Shown here in pieces: positions 9,722 to 18,803 of a stretch of DNA of 64,000 nucleotides. Source of the stretch: Haliscomenobacter sp. (lineage in GTDB: Bacteria > Bacteroidota > Bacteroidia > Chitinophagales > Saprospiraceae); assembly GCA_016713275.1 (NCBI GenBank), contig JADJPL010000003.1, positions 310,001 through 374,000 on the forward strand, read 5' to 3'. How positions within the stretch are numbered: position 1 is the first letter of the stretch; the number at the start of each line of letters is the position of its first letter. Below the pieces are notes generated by a model, which worked only from the letters and a program-made list of their open reading frames with translations, ran no database searches and was not told where the DNA came from. Position numbers and translations under genes: made by a program.

Positions 9722-10341
9722 ATGAAATACATTAATTACATTTCGTTTTTCCTCTTCCTTTTTCTGGAATTTTCATTTTATGTTAGAGTCAAATCTCAAT
9801 CAAGTACTTCAGAAGATTTTCAGAATATTATTACCGAATTAGTCATTTGTCATTGATTCGATGGTATTGACTTCAAACAATATCCTTGCTGCTAAGTGGC
9901 AAAGGGATTTAGACTTTTGGACGGCTACCTAATACCTACTTTTTCTGCAACGGACATTCACGGAAGATCCAAAATATTACTTACAACGGCCATTTAACCC
10001 TTCGTAATTTCTGGTTTATCGCATGTCCTCCTTGCATTGAGGAAATCCCTTTTCTAAACAAGATGCAAGATACGTACAAAGAAGAGCTGGAAGTTATTTC
10101 AATTTGCAGGGATGCAGAGCCAGAAATTATTGAGTTCATGATGGACCATCCAATAAGTTATACGGTCATTCCCGATGCTCGGAAAATAATTGAACACACG
10201 TTTAGGATGTCATGGGGGTATCCTAAAAACATCCTGATTGGTCCCGATGGAAAAGTATTGGCAATGACAAGAGGTTTTTTAGGGGTGGATGACCCGAATT
10301 ATAAAAAAATTGAGCACCTAATATTGAAATACACCAGATGA
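9722..10341 (+). pseudogene. TlpA-like thioredoxin-fold protein, copy 2 (broken, AT-rich)
   Basis: An AT-rich remnant starting with a signal peptide (MKYINYISFFLFLFLEF) that stops after about 44 codons. Further on FSATDIHGRSK leads into NFWFIACPPCIEEIPFLNKM, the beta1-alpha1 part of a TlpA thioredoxin with a CPPC redox site. The rest is open to the stop at 10341 (SYTVIPDARKIIEHTF, WGYPKNILIGPDGKVLAM). The middle of the protein appears lost or out of frame. Base composition is clearly lower in G+C than the pectin genes, suggesting separate origin. Confidence 0.6.
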
Positions 10342-10415
10342 TAGCACCACTATGGTACTCATAATGACGAGTTTGAATGATGCATCAGCAAATTTAGTGA
10401 TGAATTATTTATGGT

Positions 10416-10459
10416 CACTAGTGTCCGGTTAAGAAAAAAAAGATAGCTAAAGCCCCGAT
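10416..10459 (+). repeat. Solo IS-type end 1
   Basis: CACTAGTGTCCGGTTA followed by an A-rich run and GATAGCTAAAGCCCC. The same block is found at 15232 and 17037 in the same orientation. The first 16 bases equal the left terminus of the IS4 element at 8421, but the following sequence differs, so it comes from a related element. AAA copy 3 starts about 190 bases further on. Confidence 0.55.
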
Positions 10460-10578
10460 GAATTCCGGCAAATACGTTTTCACACAGATCCTTGCCTTGG
10501 CAACCCCAAGGAGTTTGCCAACTATGTCATGGATCGAGGCAGAAACGCGGAGTAAGGCCGGAACCCCCCTCCGCAAAT

Positions 10579-10603
10579 CCCCAAAAATGTCGTATTTTTA
10601 GGG
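10579..10603 (+). promoter_or_regulatory. Inverted repeat before AAA copy 3
   Basis: Identical to the element before copies 2 and 4 (CCCCAAAAAT, spacer GTCGT, ATTTTTAGGG), ending two bases before the ATG at 10606. Confidence 0.45.
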
Positions 10604-10605
10604 CT

Positions 10606-12169
10606 ATGAAACGACGCTTCTTCAATACCACCGGACTATGTACCCCGGAAGACCACTACATGGTGAATCCGTTCAGGACGTATTTGGAAGACATCATGCG
10701 GCTGATCGAAGCGAAGCAATACTTTTTGTCATCCATGCGCCCAGGCAAACGGGCAAGACGACGTTCCTGCACTCCTGGCTCACCGGCTGAATCAGGAAGG
10801 GGACGTATGTGGCCACGGTGTGTTCTTTGGAATCGGCAGGGTACCCCAGCATTTCGGTGGAAGATGCCAACATGGTGTTTGTAAAATCAATGCACCGCAT
10901 AGCCAGCGTTTTTCTCGAAGCGGCCTACATGCCCCCTTTGCCTTCCGGCTACACGGCAAGCCCTTCTTTACTGGGCGACTATCTAACGGATTGGTGCAAG
11001 GCCCTGTCCAAACCGCTGGTGCTGCTGCTGGATGAGGTAGACGCCCTGTACGACGATGTGCTCATTTCCACCCTGAGGCAGCTCAGAGACGGCTTTCAGA
11101 CGCGCCCGCGCCATTTTCCGCAATCGGTAGCGCTGGTTGGCCTGCGCGATATCCGGGAGTACCGCCTCCGTGCCCGGGCGGATAATCCGTCGATCGGGGC
11201 GGGATCGCCGTTTAATGTCAAGGCTGAGTCCTTTTTTCTCCCGGTTTTCACCCGGGAAGAGGTACGTGCGCTGCTGGATCAGCATACCCAGGATACCGGG
11301 CAGGTTTTTACAGCGGCTGTTTTTGAACGATTGTACGCCTATTCCAGCGGACAGCCCTGGCTGACCAACGCCCTGGCGAACGAGATCGTGGCCAGGATAC
11401 TCAAAAACGACTATACGCGCGCCATTACTGCGGAGATGGTGGATATCGCCAAGGAGCGGCTGATCGAACAACGGCAAAACCCACCTGGACAGCCTGACCG
11501 ACAAGATCAACGACCCCCGGTGCGGCCCATTGTGTTGAGTCATCAACGGCGAGGCGCCCGACTTTGACGATTACAACGACGCGGTCCGCTATTGCCGGGA
11601 TCTGGGCATCATCACGCCCGGCAATCCGGTTCAGTTTGCCAACCCCATATACCGGGAGATCATCACGCGCATCCTCAACAGCAGTTTCAGTGATGGCATC
11701 AACCAGGACCTCGCGCAAACGTCCTGGTACCTGCGCCCCGGCGGCGCGCTGGATATGGACAAACTGCTGAACGCCTTTGTGGATTTCTATCGCTGGCATT
11801 CCGAATCCTGGCTGGAGCGCTTTCAGTATAAGGAAGCAGGGCATCAGCTGCTGCTCATGGCCTTCCTGCAGCGCATTCTCAACGGCGGCGGCCGAATCGA
11901 GCGGGAGATGGCGATCGGCAACGGCCGCACGGATCTGGCGGTGTTCTGGCAAGATCAGGTCTTTCCCATTGAGCTCAAGATGCATCACCCGACGCCCGGT
12001 CCGAACCGGATGGCTTGGCAGCTGGCCCGCTATATGGACAAACTCGGCCAAAAGCAAGGCTACCTGATCCTGCTTCGAGAAAAACGTCGGAAGAGCTGCC
12101 CTGGGAGACGCGCATCCGCAGGGAAGTACACGAGGTGGATGGGAAAGAGGTGATTTGCTGGGGATGTAG
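10606..12169 (+). pseudogene. AAA ATPase / PD-(D/E)XK protein, copy 3 (many frameshifts)
   Basis: Clear paralogue of the 520-residue protein, but with about nine small insertions or deletions relative to copies 2 and 4. Examples lie near 10729, 10779, 10795, 11477, 11517, 11540, 11990, 12072 and 12155. It carries the second form of the cassette at residues 88-130 (NMVFVKSMHRIASVFLEAAY), as copy 4 does. Downstream it shares the paired palindromes with copy 1. Walker B is intact (LLLLDEVDALYDD). This density of lesions exceeds that of neighbouring single-copy genes, so either the copy is decaying or reads were mis-stacked in a repeat. Confidence 0.65.
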
Positions 12170-12226
12170 GGGGCTGCCGGTTGGCAGACTATGCCCATAC
12201 CGCAGGACATTTTTGGGCTTAGAGTC

Positions 12227-12296
12227 TGTAACCGCCAAATTTATTTGGCGGAAGCATGGGGAAACAGCACGGGGCCAAATAAATTTGGCCGTTACA
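12227..12296. repeat. Paired inverted palindromes (REPIN-like), copy 2
   Basis: Same arrangement as 5229-5299: TGTAAC, CCGCCAAAT-TT-ATTTGGCGG, about 21 spacer bases, GGCCAAAT-AA-ATTTGGCC, GTTACA. The palindromes are fully conserved between the two blocks while the spacer and flanks vary slightly. Confidence 0.6.
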
Positions 12297-12485
12297 ATAG
12301 GGGCTGGACAGCATATTTCTACAATGTTCAGTAAGGTGTTCTTTGGAATAGGTTCCTCAGTATTTCCAGTCTTAACCCTTTCACAATGCCTGTAAACGTC
12401 CTTATTCCCATCATTAGTGGTTTTGGTTCTTTCTTTGACGAAAGAACAGGGGGTGATGTTTTGAGACCTATCCGTAGCAGGTGTA

Positions 12486-13555
12486 GTGAAACCATTTCTG
12501 CTTTTAATAATTGCAAAAACAACCTTTGTTTGGACAACTTGATTTCGTCTCAGACAGCTCAGCGATCTGCGAGATTCAGATTGTAATAAGGCTAAAGAAG
12601 TTGAAACATTTTATTTAACAATCAAAGGTAAACTCCTTGATAGTATCCGCATTGACAAAGATGCATTTGGCTGCTTTAACATAACCACCGATCGATCGTT
12701 GTTGCAGCTGGATACCAAAAAATCCAAATCACGCCTTCTGTTTTTTAAAGACAAGAACAGGCCTGTAAAGATACTATTTGGGGGAGGACGTGAATTTCTT
12801 GTTGAAGGAAGCAAGCTGGATTCCATCTGGCGAGTAGCTGTATCTATTCAGGATTCTTTGATTAAAAATGTTGAAAATTGTGCGAGTAGAAGTTCCGGCG
12901 ACTCCGCTTTTATTTCGGTAAAGGAGAAATATGAAAATTGGTGTTTTAATGAGTTTACCTCCATGTTGAGTAAGGACACCATTTTTGGCTGTCCGGTTTT
13001 TGAATTACCATGTCCTCAATTTGAGGAGAATAACATTTGTTTCTCCTATTTACACGGATAGTATTATACACTTGGTTGCCAAGTTTAATCCTCCGAATAT
13101 TGATCTGTTAAATGATCTGACAAGCCTGTCCCGCCTAAGACTCGGTTCTCAAATGGTTCATTTTCCGTTTACCAGCCAAGCAGGAGATACACTGAACACT
13201 TCGGAGTTTTTTATGAGTCAAAGCGGCGATAAAGTCCTGGTCGATTTCTGGGCGAGTTGGTGCAAGCCTTGCAGAGCAAAGAATAAAACCCTAAAAGAGC
13301 GCTATGCAGCGCTCCGGGAAAGAAATATTCAGATACTTGGAATTTCCCTGGACGAAAAAGCTCCAGCTTGGGAAAACGCGCTGGGGGAAGACGAACTGCC
13401 GTGGCCTCAGGGCTTAATCCCTGGTAGCGAATTAAAAAAATTCAGCGGGTTTTCAATTGCTACGCTATTCCGTGTTCTGCTGCTTTCTCCCTAAAGGAGA
13501 GCTTTTGTTAATTAATCCTACAATAGAAGACCTTTATCAAGCCTTGAGAGGGTAG
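12486..13555 (+). pseudogene. TlpA-like thioredoxin-fold protein, copy 3 (broken)
   Basis: Homologue of the remnant at 5519. The probable start is GTG at 12486 (VKPFLLLIIAKTTFVWTT, a signal peptide). The frame then changes near 12540 and 12583, after which ICEIQI aligns with CPIQI of copy 1. The stretch LLFFKDKNRPVKILFGGG and LVEGSKLDSIWRVAVSI follow. Another break lies near 13020. The thioredoxin domain is well preserved: VLVDFWASWCKPCRAKNKTL with a CKPC active site, then LGISLDEKAPAWENAL and LPWPQGLIPG. A missing base near 13493 hides the last 20 residues. A TlpA family member, probably periplasmic and membrane-associated or lipid-free. Confidence 0.62.
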
Positions 13556-13566
13556 TTTGTCCTCTT

Positions 13567-13602
13567 CAACTTTTAACGCCAAAACCAAGCTCCATGAAAC
13601 CC
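13567..13602 (+). promoter_or_regulatory. Leader shared with the TlpA-like gene at 5519
   Basis: Identical over 36 bases to 5492-5527, ending in the first codons ATGAAACCC. It directly precedes the intact TlpA-like gene, so it may be a functional promoter or translation signal rather than debris. Confidence 0.45.
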
Positions 13603-14385
13603 TTTCGTCTGGTAAGGAAGCCATCCTTGTTATTTTTCGTGCTCTGCTTGTCGCTCGTCGTTCGCTCTCAAGACCGTCTTTTTGTGTTTTCGTTTATTCT
13701 TGATGAAGATTTTCCCAATTTTATTGTAGGCCGCTGCCTGGAATTGGATTCGGGATTGGTTTTTAAGTTATCTGATCTCAATCAAAATGGAAATCATTTT
13801 GAAAAAGGGGTGGAGTATTTGTCTATTTATTATAGGCCATTAGGAATCAGTGGCGCTTTAAAGGTGAAAGACCAAATGACCTTCAATCTTCGAGGACAAT
13901 CTTATCAAGCGCTCGTTTCTCCGCCCAATATTTTGGTGAAACCCTTGCTTGAGCCCGTTGCTGAGGCGGATGTTGCCCTGGTAGATACGCTTCCGGCGTT
14001 CACCGCCATCAACTTACAGACCAAAGACACACTCCATATTTCTGAAAACCTTATAAAAGGATATGATTTTCTATATGTATCCGTTTGGGCGCATTCTTGT
14101 CGCCCTTGCATAGAAGATATGCCGCAATTTGAAATTTTCGAAACCACCTTTAAAAAAAGAATTCTATTTATTCACCTCAGTTCAGAAAGAAATATAGAAC
14201 AAGCGCTAGAAGTTCTTAATCAAGTTAAACCGCCTGGGATTTATGCCGTCTGTTCGGAGTCGGTTTTTTCAAGATTGAATGTTAGCGGATTTCCTCGGGG
14301 CAATCTGTACGATAAAAAAGGGAAATTAATGCGCTCTTTCTCGCATATCACCTCGGCTTTCAATTATCTGACGGCTCATTTTTAG
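13594..14385 (+). CDS. TlpA-like exported thioredoxin-fold protein (intact)
   Basis: A 263-residue protein with an N-terminal signal peptide (about residues 1-25, ending SLVVRSQ). The C-terminal thioredoxin-like domain begins near residue 125 (LPAFTAINLQTKDTLHIS). The redox motif is VSVWAHSCRPCIEDMPQFEI, a CRPC site at about residues 168-171. The end of the domain, VSGFPRGNLYDKKGKLM, holds the usual cis-proline loop. It probably reduces or isomerises disulfides outside the cytoplasm. The next gene starts five bases after the stop, giving an apparent operon with the SGNH-like gene and the truncated ATP-grasp frame. The substrate is unknown. Confidence 0.75.
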   Translation: MKPFRLVRKPSLLFFVLCLSLVVRSQDRLFVFSFILDEDFPNFIVGRCLELDSGLVFKLSDLNQNGNHFEKGVEYLSIYYRPLGISGALKVKDQMTFNLRGQSYQALVSPPNILVKPLLEPVAEADVALVDTLPAFTAINLQTKDTLHISENLIKGYDFLYVSVWAHSCRPCIEDMPQFEIFETTFKKRILFIHLSSERNIEQALEVLNQVKPPGIYAVCSESVFSRLNVSGFPRGNLYDKKGKLMRSFSHITSAFNYLTAHF

Positions 14386-14390
14386 ACGTA

Positions 14391-15155
14391 ATGCGCTATT
14401 TACTTCTTTTTTTTCTGTATTTTCTTACACTACCTATTGCCAAAGGCAAACAGGTTAAAATTCTTGTAATCGGAAATAGTATTTGTGAATATAATGACAT
14501 GCTCGGGTTGTTTCAAAATATCGCCTTGTTGAATGGAAAGGAGGTTAAAATAAAAGCAACTTTTGAAGGAGGAGCCTCCATAGCAGAAAATATTTGTAAA
14601 AATTTGATCCCTGGCTGCAGGATAATAAATTATAAAGTTGAATCCCCATATTGGTTCAAAGAGAACAAACAATTTTCTTTTTTTATCGATATTTTTAAAA
14701 AGTACGATTATGTATTGTTTCAAGGCAGAAGCGCCAGCGATTCTCATTTTTTAGAAATTTCAAAGTCAATTGCAAATTCTATTTCTAAAAAGCAAACTAT
14801 TTTTATTTTTCAAAATTATTCTTCAATTCTATGGAATGATAGCCTGCGTAGAGTTAGTCTGGAAAAGGACAAAGCTGTTTTTCAAACTATTTGCAACTCT
14901 AATAAACGTATTAAGCTTTTTCGGGTTGGAGATTTATTTGATTTTGCCCAAATTTGTTTTCCCGAGACAATGCTTTTAAGATCAAATAATCATCCTGAAC
15001 CCACAGGATCTCTTCTTATTGGTGTTTATTTATACGATTCCATTTTTAATGAATTTCCGGCAATAAACATCAAAAAAAATCACAAAAAACAAATCTACGC
15101 AACAGATGAACTAGAAAGGTGCATCAATATTGTAAATGAATTCAAAAATGAATAA
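14391..15155 (+). CDS. Exported SGNH-hydrolase-like protein
   Basis: A 254-residue AT-rich gene with a signal peptide (MRYLLLFFLYFLTLPIAKG). ILVIGNSICEYNDM resembles block I of SGNH/GDSL hydrolases, where the Ser follows GN. YDYVLFQGRSASD could be block III. NNHPEPTGSLLIGVYLYDSI fits block V, in which His is the base, although the Asp usually three residues before it is not present. This points to an esterase-like fold; activity is uncertain. It lies five bases after the TlpA-like gene and overlaps the start of the next frame by eight bases, so the three are probably translationally coupled. Confidence 0.6.
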   Translation: MRYLLLFFLYFLTLPIAKGKQVKILVIGNSICEYNDMLGLFQNIALLNGKEVKIKATFEGGASIAENICKNLIPGCRIINYKVESPYWFKENKQFSFFIDIFKKYDYVLFQGRSASDSHFLEISKSIANSISKKQTIFIFQNYSSILWNDSLRRVSLEKDKAVFQTICNSNKRIKLFRVGDLFDFAQICFPETMLLRSNNHPEPTGSLLIGVYLYDSIFNEFPAINIKKNHKKQIYATDELERCINIVNEFKNE

Positions 15156-15237
15156 CACTATTTTAATCTTGTCAAGTGAAAATGATTGGCCTATTAATTC
15201 TGTTGTTGACTGGATAAATTATCTTGGATATCACTAG
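15148..15237 (+). pseudogene. Truncated N-terminus of an ATP-grasp peptide maturase (grasp-with-spasm type)
   Basis: A 29-codon frame reading MNNTILILSSENDWPINSVV then DWINYLGYH before a stop made by the IS-type end (CAC TAG). The pattern ILILS...VxDWI..LG is the usual first beta-alpha unit of ATP-grasp RiPP maturases in Bacteroidota grasp-with-spasm systems. The start overlaps the stop of the SGNH-like gene by eight bases, as expected of a real operon member. The homology ends exactly where the solo IS end begins at 15232. The call rests on a short match and is tentative. Confidence 0.4.
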
Positions 15238-15277
15238 TGTCCGGTTAAGAAAAAAAAAGATAGCTAAAGCCCCATAA
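15232..15277 (+). repeat. Solo IS-type end 2
   Basis: Same block as at 10416 and 17037: CACTAGTGTCCGGTTA, A-run, GATAGCTAAAGCCCC. No AAA gene follows this one. A diverged version of the adjacent sequence (ATTCGTTTTCGCACAGATGA) is seen at about 15373-15392. It truncates the ATP-grasp frame. Confidence 0.55.
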
Positions 15278-17036
15278 AAATAAGGCGTTTCGGCGATTTT
15301 AATTTTCGGGAACGATTTGAAAAGGTTTTGAATTGTATCTTCTCAAAAAAGAGGATAGGATGAATTCCTTCATTCGTTTTCGCACAGATGACAAAGGTTT
15401 TAGGGAAGTGCCAAGATAGATCCCTAATTATAAAAAAATAGAATGCTTAATATTGCAAAAATGCAAGATTTTAGCACCCCAACACTATGGTACTCAAAAT
15501 GGTCGAGTTTTATTGATGCATCAAAAAATTTTCAAATCCCTTATCTTCCAGTTTTTGGTCCATTAGAGGATGAAAATCCAATGTAAACTCAATATAATAA
15601 GTTTGGAAGAAAAATGGATGCCGACGCCAAAGAGTCCCAAGATTTATTCAGTATGTTGAAACGATCGATACTGGAGCAGATTCAAGGTCGGCACTTTTTT
15701 TCAGCTGCTATTTTCTCAAAATGACCCGAAGCCGGATCATCCTAGAGATCAGCAATGTAAAAAGAAAACAGAGAAGTATCCCGTTTGGGGTCCCATTCAG
15801 AATAAACGTTAAAGGATAATCAGTGGCTTAGGTTCGAAGCCTGGTTCTATTGCCTTGAGTTAGTCACTGATGATGGTCATTTTCGCCTTTGAGATGACTA
15901 AGAAATCAATGGAATGCCTGGCCGATGCGCCCAGAAGTGGCCGGTCTTGCACCTGTTACAGAAGAACAGTACTGTCAAATAGTACAATTTCGAAATAGGA
16001 AGAAAGACCGATTTGACTTCCGATAAGCGAATGGACGCCAAAGAAGTCCAACCTATTTGGCGTTTTAACGATGCAACATAATTCAAGCATCAGCAAGAAC
16101 CAGTTATGCTTTTTTAAAACCCATAAGCAAAATAGTTAACCTACATGAAAGCGACGTTAGGCTTGTTTAACTTCCTAGTTGGGGCATGCCGGATGAGGTG
16201 AGCCCGGTGACCGGATTTTTGACGCCAAGGTCCATTATTTTAATAAGCAGGTTCAATTTGAAGTGGGCGGAGGCGGACGTTAAAACGTTAAGCGTATGAT
16301 ATAAAAAGAGCAATGATGCAAGTTGATCTCAATATCCCGGAATTTTCCCATTAGCAATAGGGAAAATACGTTTTTACACGAATTCCGAATTTATCCGGCA
16401 CGGAACCCAATGTCTGATCTGCCAACTGTGATAAATGCAATAAGAGATTTAATCTGTCAAAAATGGTCAAAAGCAGCAAAAAAAAATATATTCAAGGTCT
16501 GGAAAAACTCGGATGTTAGCAATTCAATTCGGCTATTTTTCGGCCAAGATAGAAGAAGTTGGGTTTTTATACGTATTGCAACCAATCCGAAGTCAAAACA
16601 ATTCCGGTTCTTTTGTCCGGTGGTTGAGGAGGTTGAAAGTATGGAAAAATAATGGATCAGAACTTGAAAGTCTCTAGCTTTATAATTGGCTTTCCCTTTG
16701 AAAAATTATCAATTTCAGACTTTTCCATGCTTTACACCAAGAATCAGCACCCGGTAAATTTGGTATTATTAGCCAAGATATTTCTGTTTAAACACTAAGT
16801 CTTTTCTGAAGCATTTATTACAAATCTGCTTCACCGCAAAATTGCCATTGACATCGAGGCAACATCAAGAATTTCCAGCAGATTGGTAATTTCACTTCAA
16901 CTTGCAAGACCTCAAAGAAAAAATTTCCGGTTTATCGGCTATTTTAACCGGACCATGGCTAAGCCTTTTAACTGGACTTACAATGGTAAGCCCCTTCAGA
17001 ATGGGTAACAACTTACGGGATACTTATATTTTTAAC
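15278..17036. other. AT-rich stretch without a recognisable gene
   Basis: About 1.75 kb in which no frame has convincing protein character. The longest plus-strand frame (16323-16652, 109 codons) has no family resemblance I can see. Words such as GACGCCAAAG recur (near 15618, 16034 and 16211). Near 16032-16059 ACGCCAAA and TTTGGCGT form a small inverted repeat. It is most likely eroded accessory DNA between two IS-type ends. Confidence 0.5.
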
Positions 17037-17080
17037 CACTAGTGTCCGGTTCAAGAAAAAGATAGCCAAAGCCCTCCACG
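17037..17080 (+). repeat. Solo IS-type end 3
   Basis: CACTAGTGTCCGGTT followed by CAAGAAAAAGATAGCCAAAG. It begins about 200 bases before AAA copy 4. The interval shares CCGGCAAAT-CGTTTTCACACAGAT and a CCTGCCTTGGC word with the interval before copy 3. Confidence 0.55.
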
Positions 17081-17211
17081 ATGGAATCTTCCGGCAAATG
17101 CGTTTTCACACAGATGCATCCTGCCTTGGCGGCAAAGATATTCTGCCAAACAAAATAAAAAGGACCCTCAAATTCGAAAAGCGGAGTACAAAGCCGGAAC
17201 CCTCTGCAAAT

Positions 17212-17236
17212 CCCCAAAAATGTCGTATTTTTAGGG
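17212..17236 (+). promoter_or_regulatory. Inverted repeat before AAA copy 4
   Basis: CCCCAAAAAT, spacer GTCGT, ATTTTTAGGG, ending two bases before the ATG at 17239. Same as in copies 2 and 3. Confidence 0.45.
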
Positions 17237-17238
17237 CT

Positions 17239-18803
17239 ATGAAACGACGCTTCTTCAATACCACCGGACTGTGTACCCCGGAAGACCACTACATGGTGAA
17301 TCCGTTCAGGACGTATTTGGAAGACATCATGCGGCTGATCGAAGCGAAGCAATACTTTGTCATCCATGCGCCGAGGCAAACGGGCAAGACGACGTTCCTG
17401 CACTCCCTGGCTCACCGGCTGAACCAGGAAGGGACGTATGTGGCCACGGTGTGTTCTTTGGAATCGGCAGGGTACCCCAGCATTTCGGTGGAAGATGCCA
17501 ACATGGTGTTTGTAAAATCAATGCACCGCATAGCCAGCGTTTTTCTCGAAGCGGCCTACATGCCCCCCTTGCCTTCCGGCTACACGGCGAGCCCTTCTTT
17601 ACTGGGCGACTATCTAACGGATTGGTGCAAAGCCCTGTCCAAACCGCTGGTGCTGCTGCTGGATGAGGTGGACGCCTTGTACGACGATGTGCTCATTTCT
17701 ACCTTGAGGCAGCTCAGAGACGGCTTTCAGACGCGCCCGCGCCATTTTCCGCAATCGGTAGCGCTGGTTGGCCTGCGCGATATCCGGGAGTACCGCCTCC
17801 GTGCCCGGGCGGATAATCCGTCTATCGGGGCGGGATCGCCGTTTAATGTCAAGGCTGAGTCCTTTTTTCTCCCGGTTTTCACCCGGGAAGAGGTACGTGC
17901 GTTGCTGGATCAGCATACCCAGGATACCGGGCAGGTTTTTTCAGCGGCTGTTTTTGAACGATTGTACGCCTATTCCAGCGGACAGCCCTGGCTGACCAAC
18001 GCCCTGGCGAACGAGATCGTGGCCAGGATACTCAAAAACGACTATACGCGCGCCATTACTGCGGAGATGGTGGACATCGCCAAGGAGCGGCTGATCGAAC
18101 AACGGCAAACCCACCTGGACAGCCTGACCGACAAGATCAACGACCCCGGGTGCGGCCCATTGTGCTGAGTATCATCAACGGCGAGGCGCCCGACTTTGAC
18201 GATTACAACGACGCGGTCCGCTATTGCCGGGATCTGGGTATCATCACGCCCGGCAATCCGGTTCAGTTTGCCAACCCATATACCGGGGAGATCATCACGC
18301 GCATCCTCAACAGCAGTTTCAGTGATGGCATCAACCAGGACCTCGCGCAAACGTCCTGGTACCTGCGCCCCCGGCGGCGCCCTGGATATGGACAAACTGC
18401 TGAACGCCTTTGTAGAGTTTACCGCAGGCATTCCGAATCCTGGCTGGAGCGCTTTCAGTATAAGGAAGCAGGGCATCAGCTGCTGCTCATGGCCTTCCTG
18501 CAGCGCATTCTCAACGGCGGCGGCCGAATCGAGCGGGAGATGGCGATCGGCAACGGCCGCACGGATCTGGCGGTGTTCTGGCAAGATCAGGTCTTTCCCA
18601 TTGAGTTGAAAATGCATCACGACAGGTGGTCCGAACCCGACGGCCTGCAACAGCTCGCCCGCTACATGGACAAACTCGGCCAAAAGCAAGGCTACCTGAT
18701 CCTGTTCGAGAAAAAAACGTCGGAAGAGCTGCCCTGGGAGACGCGCATCCGCAGGGAACTACACGAGGTGGATGGGAAAGAGGTGATTTTGCTGGGGATG
18801 TAG
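17239..18803 (+). CDS. AAA ATPase with C-terminal PD-(D/E)XK nuclease domain, copy 4 (frameshifted)
   Basis: The first 310 residues are intact, with Walker A APRQTGKTT and Walker B LVLLLDEVDALYDD, and with the second form of the cassette at residues 88-130. One C lost near 18147 shifts the frame. Further changes near 18275, 18370 and 18418 mean the last 200 residues are split between frames. The nuclease-like end (GRTDLAVFW...FPIELKM) is readable to the stop at 18801-18803. Upstream sequence resembles that of copy 3, including the IS-type end. Downstream there are no palindromes; the pectin locus resumes about 330 bases later. Confidence 0.68.

Noticed and set aside
15612..15724. Short frame MDADAKESQDLFSML... 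as a possible RiPP precursor
   Set aside because: It contains no Cys and no leader/core pattern and is not next to the truncated maturase. Nothing supports a peptide gene.
16323..16652. 109-codon plus-strand frame in the AT-rich island
   Set aside because: No family resemblance, no operon neighbour and no start context. It is kept only as part of the non-coding stretch.
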